Shown here piece after piece: positions 7,062 to 11,170 of a stretch of 11,170 nucleotides of DNA. The notes beneath the pieces were generated by a model, which was given only the letters and a program-made list of their open reading frames with translations, did not search any database and was not told the origin of the DNA. The position numbers were made by a program, and so were the translations under genes. Source of the stretch: an uncultured Collinsella sp. (GTDB lineage Bacteria > Actinomycetota > Coriobacteriia > Coriobacteriales > Coriobacteriaceae); NCBI GenBank assembly GCA_900766165.1, contig CAAFUK010000007.1, positions 1-11,170 on the forward strand. Direction: 5' to 3'. Each line of letters begins with the position of its first letter. The first letter of the stretch is position 1.

Positions 7062-7089
7062 CGTTATGGTCATTATAACGTCTTATACG
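7062..7089. promoter_or_regulatory. Operator-like site B before the PTS operon
   Basis: CGTTATGGTCATTATA at 7062-7077 matches 14 of 16 bases of site C before the DMT permease. Overlapping it, the minus strand of 7074-7089 reads CGTATAAGACGTTATA, again with CGT cores 9 bases apart. The sites lie 17 to 44 bases upstream of the EIIA-EIIB start and cover the likely -10 box, the position expected for a GntR-type repressor. Binding is inferred. Confidence 0.55.
7072..7077 (-). promoter_or_regulatory. Candidate -10 box of the PTS operon
   Basis: The minus strand reads TATAAT exactly, 26 bases upstream of the EIIA-EIIB start codon. No good -35 lies 16 to 18 bases upstream, which fits a promoter needing an activator or a weak basal one. 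TATACT at 7107-7112 (minus strand) is an alternative -10. Confidence 0.45.
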
Positions 7090-7115
7090 TTGCTTATATT
7101 GCTAATTAGTATAAA

Positions 7116-7150
7116 GACCGTTCGCGGGTGAAAATCGACCGTTGACGGGT
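7116..7150. promoter_or_regulatory. Paired direct repeat, 21-base period, upstream of the PTS promoter
   Basis: GACCGTTCGCGGGT at 7116-7129 and GACCGTTGACGGGT at 7137-7150 match at 12 of 14 bases and start 21 bases apart, two turns of the helix. They lie about 40 to 75 bases upstream of the candidate -10 box, where activators commonly bind. The regulator is not identifiable from the window. Confidence 0.45.
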
Positions 7151-7227
7151 TTAACGTACTCGAAACGTTGGACTGGGTAGGCCGGCGCTAGCTGGATAAC
7201 CCCAGGTCAGACCCTGCGCGCAATCCC

Positions 7228-8310
7228 CTATCGCACGAAGTACCAGGGGCTTTCCTGTACGGTGGGTTCCAGCGCAATGCCGGTGCGTTCCTTAAACAGA
7301 TCCATGTCCTGAGATTTTTCGGTCCACCACGCGTTGGGCTTAAAGGTCATGCTCTCAATGACATGACCGACAAACACACTGTTGCGCAGCTTGGAGAAGT
7401 CGGTGTTCATAATCAGGATGGACGCGAGCACCAACACGATGCCCAGGACTTTAATCGCGCCGGCGGGCTCGGCGTAGACACCAATGCCCACCAGTACGGT
7501 GACGACCGTCTCGAAAGACATTACGACGGGAACTTTCGATGTCTCGAGCCCCATGGACAGACCCTGCATATATAAGATGTAAGCAACGGCTGTGGGGATG
7601 AGTCCAAAGCCAAGGAACAGCAGCAGCAGCTGTGGCGACATTGCCGCGGCGACATCCGGCCACGGAGCCGCGATAGCTGCCATAACCGCACCGCCAAAAA
7701 CAAAGCCCCAAAACGTGACAGCCAGCGGGTGGACCGTCTTGGTTGCTATTCGGCTAAACACCGCGAGCGACGCACCACAAAGGCCTGCAATCACGCCCGA
7801 CGTGACGCCCCAAACCGAAAAATGAAAACCGGAAAGGTCGCCATTGGTCACTGCAAGCACGCAGCCTACGATGTTAAAGACAATGGCAACGAGCTTGTTG
7901 GGGGTCACGTCCTCGCGATAAAGCACGCGGCCGAGCATGACGCCAAACACCGGCGAGGTGTAGAGCAGCACCGAGGCCGTGGACATGCCCACCTCGCCCA
8001 TGCACTCGTAATAACAGGTGTTGGCGGCGGCCAAACCGACGATGCCGACAAGCGCACAGGGAACAAGCTCTTTAGGGCTTGCCTTGAACAGGGCCAGCGG
8101 ACCCTGAGCCACGGTAGACCCCTCACCCGGACGGCAGCCCATAAACATCAGGACCGGCGCCAAGATAAGCGCTCCGACCAACAAGCGAAAGGCAGCCATG
8201 CTCTGGGACGAAACGCCCATGGCCGAGATGCCGTTTACAAAGATTCCGATGCTGCCCCACATAAGCGCGGCGATCAGCACCAGCACATAGCCCAGATTGC
8301 TCTTCTTCAA
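7228..8310 (-). CDS. EamA/DMT-superfamily membrane permease with a long C-terminal tail
   Basis: A 360-residue inner-membrane transporter with about ten hydrophobic segments in two EamA repeats (about 6-155 and 165-302). It has the typical ALMWGSIGIFVNG near the start and TSPVFGVMLGRVLYREDVTP at 118-137 closing repeat one. Family members mostly export amino acids or other small metabolites. The start is TTG at 8310, chosen because AGGAGG lies 5 to 6 bases before it and the MKKSNLGYVLVLIAALMWG opening suits the family. After the last span a polar tail of about 58 residues (303-360) follows, containing NAWWTEK; this is unusual for EamA proteins and I do not recognise it. An operator-like motif shared with the PTS operon lies just upstream, so export of the amine freed by the deglycases is a reasonable guess, not a demonstrated role. 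Confidence 0.9.
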   Translation of the reverse strand: MKKSNLGYVLVLIAALMWGSIGIFVNGISAMGVSSQSMAAFRLLVGALILAPVLMFMGCRPGEGSTVAQGPLALFKASPKELVPCALVGIVGLAAANTCYYECMGEVGMSTASVLLYTSPVFGVMLGRVLYREDVTPNKLVAIVFNIVGCVLAVTNGDLSGFHFSVWGVTSGVIAGLCGASLAVFSRIATKTVHPLAVTFWGFVFGGAVMAAIAAPWPDVAAAMSPQLLLLFLGFGLIPTAVAYILYMQGLSMGLETSKVPVVMSFETVVTVLVGIGVYAEPAGAIKVLGIVLVLASILIMNTDFSKLRNSVFVGHVIESMTFKPNAWWTEKSQDMDLFKERTGIALEPTVQESPWYFVR

Positions 8311-8350
8311 CGCAGCCTCCTCGGTATTGTTTCCAATATGTTTCGTACTA

Positions 8351-8366
8351 CGTTATAGTCGTTATA
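8351..8366. promoter_or_regulatory. Operator-like site C before the DMT permease
   Basis: CGTTATAGTCGTTATA consists of two CGTTATA units 9 bases apart. It matches 14 of 16 bases of site B before the PTS operon and 12 of 16 of site A before the first GntR gene. It lies about 40 bases upstream of the TTG start. The shared motif suggests common repression by the first GntR protein. Confidence 0.55.
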
Positions 8367-8440
8367 TACATTTTTCAAGACACAAATCGGCGAGCGGATA
8401 AGTGATCCGTTTTCCTCCGCCCCCAGCGGATTACTGGGCG

Positions 8441-8505
8441 GTTGCGGTGAAATAGTTCCTAAATAGAGGCTTCAAGCCCCCAAGCAGGAACTATTCCACC
8501 GCAAC
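8441..8505. repeat. 65-base inverted repeat between the second SIS gene and the DMT gene
   Basis: GTTGCGGTGAAATAGTTCCT at 8441-8460 is the reverse complement of 8486-8505 with one mismatch. The 25-base centre holds a small GGCTT/AAGCC hairpin. A further CCGCCC/GGGCGG pair overlaps the left edge. It lies 36 bases past the stop of the second SIS gene on the minus strand. No T-run follows, so it is not a standard terminator. It could be a dispersed palindromic repeat that also slows read-through into the DMT gene. Confidence 0.65.
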
Positions 8506-8541
8506 TTATGAGGACATCGAGCTGTTAGGCCGCTCTATCCC

Positions 8542-9534
8542 CTAGTAGTCCAGCTTCCACATGTAGCGGCGCGTCATGTAGTCCTTGTGGGTGACGGCGG
8601 AGAGCGCGCGCATATACACGTTGTTGAGGATCGGGGCAAAGATCAGGTGGTTGAAGTACTCGCTCACGCTGTCCTTGATGTCGTTGAGGCCGAGCTCCTT
8701 GGCGTCGAGCTGATAGACGCGCTCGCCACCGTACTGGTTGACGAAGCGGATGCCGCGCTCGTCGTTGCAGCGGCTGCGGCCGACGCTGATGAGCTGGAAC
8801 AGCGAGGTGCGCTTGTCCAGGATCTCGAAGGGGCCGTGGAAGAAGTCGCAGGTGTTGATGGTGCAGGAGTCGATCTGCAGCATCTCCTGCACGTTGCAGA
8901 TGCTAAAGACGTAGGCGGCACCAAAGAGCGGGCCCTGGGCCATGACGTTGATGCAGGGCTTGTCGGCGTTCTGCTCGGCCCACTTGGCAGCGAGCGGACG
9001 GGTATACTCGACGGCCTTGCGATAGATGGGGTCGACCAAGTCGAAGGCGGCCATAGCGGTCTCGTACTCGGCATAGCCCTCGGTCTGCTGCGTAAGCTCC
9101 ATGGCGATCATGGTCACGACGGCGGAGTTGGTGCGGCCCATGCAGGACTCGTCGACGGCCAGGCTGTCGTACTGAATCTTGTAGTCGCAGACCTCGGTGA
9201 GGCCGGACTCGTCAACATAGATGGCGATGGTGCTGGCGCCGTGGTCCTTGGCGACCTGGGCGGCGACGATGGTCTCCTTGGTGCCGCGCATGGACACGAC
9301 GACGGCTAGGGTGTTCTCGTTGACATAGGCGGGCATGGCGTGCACGAACTCGTTGCTGGTGTAGCTGGAGCTCACGACCTGCGTGGCCTCGTGCTCCATA
9401 AAGTACTGGGCAGGATAGTTGCCGCCGTTGGATCCGCCGGCGCCAATCCACACGACGCGCTTGATGCCGCCCTTGTCTGCCTTGTCAGCCAAAACCTGGG
9501 AGACGACGTCCTTAACCTGTTCCTGAGTAGTCAT
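8542..9534 (-). CDS. Second SIS-domain deglycase, FraB/FrlB type, paralogue of the operon enzyme
   Basis: A 330-residue cytosolic protein with two SIS domains, clearly related to the deglycase at 3261-4244. Shared blocks are YPAxYF (40-45), TQQTEGYxxY (148-157), FFHGPFE (231-237) and the C-terminal RRYMWKLDY (322-330). E217 and H233 keep the 16-residue spacing of the catalytic pair of FraB/FrlB. It differs where substrate is bound: the first loop is GAGGSNGG, the phosphate loop SMRGTKET is one residue shorter with an arginine, and the residues before FFHGP are CD instead of GE. I infer a different glycated substrate, as with the GfrE/GfrF pair. The ATG at 9534 has AAAGG about 10 bases upstream; the ATG at 9541 is out of frame. 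It is divergent from a GntR gene with a shared operator-like 12-mer between them. Confidence 0.85.
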   Translation of the reverse strand: MTTQEQVKDVVSQVLADKADKGGIKRVVWIGAGGSNGGNYPAQYFMEHEATQVVSSSYTSNEFVHAMPAYVNENTLAVVVSMRGTKETIVAAQVAKDHGASTIAIYVDESGLTEVCDYKIQYDSLAVDESCMGRTNSAVVTMIAMELTQQTEGYAEYETAMAAFDLVDPIYRKAVEYTRPLAAKWAEQNADKPCINVMAQGPLFGAAYVFSICNVQEMLQIDSCTINTCDFFHGPFEILDKRTSLFQLISVGRSRCNDERGIRFVNQYGGERVYQLDAKELGLNDIKDSVSEYFNHLIFAPILNNVYMRALSAVTHKDYMTRRYMWKLDY

Positions 9535-9572
9535 CGTGCATCAGCCTTTCTTCTCGTTTGATGCTCTCGATG

Positions 9573-9619
9573 GCATACAAGTTACATACATGTTTTGGTT
9601 ATGTCGACTAGTTGTATGC
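9573..9619. promoter_or_regulatory. Operator-like inverted pair before the second SIS gene
   Basis: GCATACAAGT at 9573-9582 is answered by AGTTGTATGC at 9610-9619, its reverse complement at 9 of 10 bases. The left unit extends to GCATACAAGTTA, found again exactly at 9712-9723. The pair lies 40 to 85 bases upstream of the SIS start. I infer binding by the adjacent divergent GntR protein. Confidence 0.55.
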
Positions 9620-9711
9620 TATATTTGTCTTAGAAATTTTGCTGGTAAGGTTTTCGGTAGCTCGATACCAGCGGTTTTATTGTTGTGTTGAATACATGCT
9701 TGCTTAGATAA

Positions 9712-9723
9712 GCATACAAGTTA
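9712..9723 (+). promoter_or_regulatory. Operator-like 12-mer before the second GntR gene
   Basis: GCATACAAGTTA repeats exactly the unit at 9573-9584. It lies 16 bases upstream of the GntR start codon. The palindrome GCTTA-GA-TAAGC (9702-9713) overlaps its left edge. This position suits autorepression. Confidence 0.5.
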
Positions 9724-9739
9724 GATATAGGCTGATCGC

Positions 9740-10462
9740 ATGAACGCTTCATCTAAAAAGAAACTGAGCCAATACGAGCGCTTGGCGGGTACGCTTCGCG
9801 ACCGCATCGCCGCCGGCATCTACGCACGCGGAGACAAGCTGCCGTCCGAGATGGAGCTCATGGACGAATCGGGGCTGTCGCGCAGCACCGTGCGCCACGC
9901 CCTTAAGGTTCTCGTTGATGAGGGCCTGGTGCGCACCGAGCGCGGGCGTGGCGCCTTTGTGGCCGACACGCCCGCGCTCCACGAGAACAACCTAGTGTTT
10001 TCGAGCTATACCAAGCAGGTCGAAGGTCAGGGCATGAAGCCCACCACGCGCACCGTGGACTCGGGCTTTGCCAAGGCGGCCGGCAGCATAGCTAAGTTCT
10101 TTGACGCCGCCGTGGGCAGCAAGCTCGTCAAACTTGTCCGCCTGCGCTACCTGGACGACGTGCCGCTGTGCCTGGAGACCACCTACCTGCCGCCAAGCTT
10201 CGAGACGCTCATCGATCGCGATATCAACGGTTCGCTCTACGCGACGCTGCGCCAAGAATTCCATCGCGCGCCAGCACAGGGACATAAGACCTTTGAGGTG
10301 TGCTATGCCTCGCAAAACGAGGCGTTTTTGCTCAACGTCGAGCGCGGGCAGGCGCTGATCCTGATCACCGACTACGTCTACGACACCGACGGCCGACCGC
10401 TCCATGTCTCTAAGCGCATCCAACGCACCGACCGCGCCAAATACACCGAGCCAATCGGCTAA
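9740..10462 (+). CDS. GntR-family transcriptional regulator with UTRA ligand domain (second)
   Basis: A 240-residue regulator of the HutC/FarR branch. The winged helix spans about 10-78, with PSEMELMDESGLSRSTVRHA at 35-54 as the helix-turn-helix and RGRGAFV at 68-74 as the wing. The UTRA domain runs from about 95 to 235. It is the only gene besides spurious frames on the plus strand and is divergent from the second deglycase, sharing a 205-base control region with repeated GCATACAAGTTA units. The ATG at 9740 has a poor ribosome site, but the N-terminal length fits the family. It differs clearly from the first GntR protein in sequence and in candidate operator. I infer that it represses itself and the second deglycase until a cognate phosphorylated ligand is present. 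Confidence 0.93.
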   Translation: MNASSKKKLSQYERLAGTLRDRIAAGIYARGDKLPSEMELMDESGLSRSTVRHALKVLVDEGLVRTERGRGAFVADTPALHENNLVFSSYTKQVEGQGMKPTTRTVDSGFAKAAGSIAKFFDAAVGSKLVKLVRLRYLDDVPLCLETTYLPPSFETLIDRDINGSLYATLRQEFHRAPAQGHKTFEVCYASQNEAFLLNVERGQALILITDYVYDTDGRPLHVSKRIQRTDRAKYTEPIG

Positions 10463-10496
10463 CCTGCCAAAATAAACCTGTCCCTAAATGGTAGGT
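10462..10496. repeat. REP-like palindromic repeat, copy 3 (reversed), at two gene ends
   Basis: ACCTGCCA at 10462-10469 pairs with TGGTAGGT at 10489-10496, with one G-T wobble. On the minus strand it contains GACAGGTTTATTTTGGCAGG, the same core as the copies at 982-1026 and 3115-3155. It starts on the last base of the GntR stop codon and its other arm covers the last codons and stop of the GNAT gene, filling the 21-base gap between the two converging genes. Confidence 0.68.
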
Positions 10497-11074
10497 TTGG
10501 GGAGGTCGGGGAACCAGGTTGGTTTGGGTTGGTTGGGGACGCGCTCGGCTAGGACCAACTCCATCCAGCACATGTCGTACCAGCGGCCGAACTTTTGGGC
10601 GCAGCGGTCAAAGGCACCCACCAGGCGATACCCCATATGGGCATGGAAGTCCTGGCTGTTGTGCGTCAGGTACTCGTCGTCCTTGTCGTGCGGCACGGCG
10701 ATGAGGGCACACATGTTGGTGATGCCCATCGCGATCAGGCACTGCTTGAGCGCGTCATGTAGTTTGCGACCCAGCCCGCCGTGGCGCACGTCGCGCGCCA
10801 GGTAGATCGACGTCTCGACCGACCAGTCGTATGCCTCGCGGCTGTTGAGCGGGCTCACATAGGCATAGCCTACCGGACGCCCTTCCAGCTCCATCACCAA
10901 ATACGGATAGCGCTTGAGCGTACGCTCGATGCGCCCGGCGAACTCCTCAACGCTCGGCACCTCGTATTCGCAGGTAATCGCCGTCTGGCGCACATACGGC
11001 TCATAGATGGCAAGCAACGCCGACGCGTCATCGGGCGTCGCCAGGCGAATCGTCGGCTCGGACATCTCGGTCAT
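10484..11074 (-). CDS. GNAT N-acetyltransferase, phosphinothricin-acetyltransferase-like
   Basis: A 196-residue cytosolic acetyl-CoA-dependent acetyltransferase. The opening IRLATPDDASALLAIYEPYV, the VGYAYVSPLNSREAYDWSVE core and the acetyl-CoA loop DVRHGGLGRKLHDAL match the Pat/Bar-like GNAT group. Members of that group acetylate small amines such as phosphinothricin, methionine sulfoximine or free amino acids. The ATG at 11074 is chosen because GAGAAGG lies about 5 bases upstream; the frame stays open toward the window end but that part does not resemble the family and runs into adapter bases. The last four or five codons and stop (10484-10496) lie inside a REP-like repeat, so the C-terminal end may have been set by the repeat. 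It is convergent with the second GntR gene; no functional link to the PTS locus is evident. Confidence 0.88.
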   Translation of the reverse strand: MTEMSEPTIRLATPDDASALLAIYEPYVRQTAITCEYEVPSVEEFAGRIERTLKRYPYLVMELEGRPVGYAYVSPLNSREAYDWSVETSIYLARDVRHGGLGRKLHDALKQCLIAMGITNMCALIAVPHDKDDEYLTHNSQDFHAHMGYRLVGAFDRCAQKFGRWYDMCWMELVLAERVPNQPKPTWFPDLPKPTI

Positions 11075-11157
11075 ACAACCCTTCTCCCCCAAAAGCAAAG
11101 GCCGCCCCTCGCCAAACTCCAGCGCCGGGGCGCCCCCTGTCCTTACCTCAGGGCACA

Positions 11158-11170
11158 AGATCGGAAGAGC
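11158..11170 (+). other. Illumina adapter sequence at the contig end (artefact)
   Basis: The last 13 bases read AGATCGGAAGAGC, the exact common stem of Illumina TruSeq adapters. They stand at the extreme end of the window, where untrimmed adapter would be. They are not genomic, and the 11075-11157 stretch before them is a truncated upstream region of the GNAT gene. Confidence 0.95.

Noticed and set aside
8441..8505. CRISPR or tRNA-like reading of the palindromic gaps
   Set aside because: The repeats are single inverted pairs with no regular spacer series, and none folds into a cloverleaf with tRNA-conserved bases.

Overview
The window (11,170 bases, GC-rich, dense short-spaced genes, strong AGGAGG-type ribosome sites, three kinds of start codon) looks like chromosome from a high-GC gut anaerobe. 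My best guess is a Coriobacteriia member close to Collinsella. That is an inference from gene style and content, not from a marker gene. No rRNA, tRNA, CRISPR array, phage gene or transposase gene is visible. The last 13 bases are an exact match to the Illumina TruSeq adapter stem, so the window ends at an assembly edge and those bases are not genomic.

Layout from left to right. A folded repeat-like element (30-128) is followed by a GntR/UTRA repressor on the minus strand (170-889). Next come a YitT-type membrane protein (1108-2115, minus, GTG start), a 355-base gap holding a 119-base inverted repeat, and a HAD-IA phosphatase (2471-3100, minus). The core is a minus-strand operon that reads right to left: PTS EIIA-EIIB fusion (7045 to 6122), EIIC (6085 to 5291), EIID (5277 to 4444) and a SIS-domain deglycase (4244 to 3261), closed by a good intrinsic terminator at 3195-3226. 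Upstream and in the same direction lie an EamA/DMT permease (8310 to 7228, TTG start) and a second SIS-domain deglycase (9534 to 8542). The second deglycase is divergent from a second GntR/UTRA regulator (9740-10462, plus). A GNAT acetyltransferase of the phosphinothricin-acetyltransferase type converges on that regulator (11074 to 10484).

How it may work together. Both SIS proteins keep the Glu/His pair, 16 residues apart, that is catalytic in the FraB/FrlB family (deglycases for fructose-asparagine 6-phosphate and fructoselysine 6-phosphate). A mannose-family PTS next to two such deglycases is the arrangement of the Salmonella gfr (glucoselysine/fructoselysine) system. I therefore read the locus as uptake and phosphorylation of Amadori (glycated amine) compounds, then cleavage to glucose 6-phosphate and a free amino acid or amine. 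The regulation differs from gfr. Two GntR/UTRA proteins appear to divide the locus. One operator-like motif (CGTTATA-NN-CGTTATA) recurs at the promoters of the first GntR gene, the PTS operon and the DMT permease. A different 12-mer (GCATACAAGTTA) occurs twice in the divergent region of the second GntR gene and the second deglycase. The permease sharing the PTS operator could export the released amino acid or amine, but that is a hypothesis.

The gaps are rich in palindromic repeats: three copies of a GACAGGTTTATTTTGGTAGG hairpin resembling REP elements, a TGCGACAA...TTGTCGCA hairpin inside the operon, and two longer inverted repeats. They look like dispersed small mobile or structured elements.
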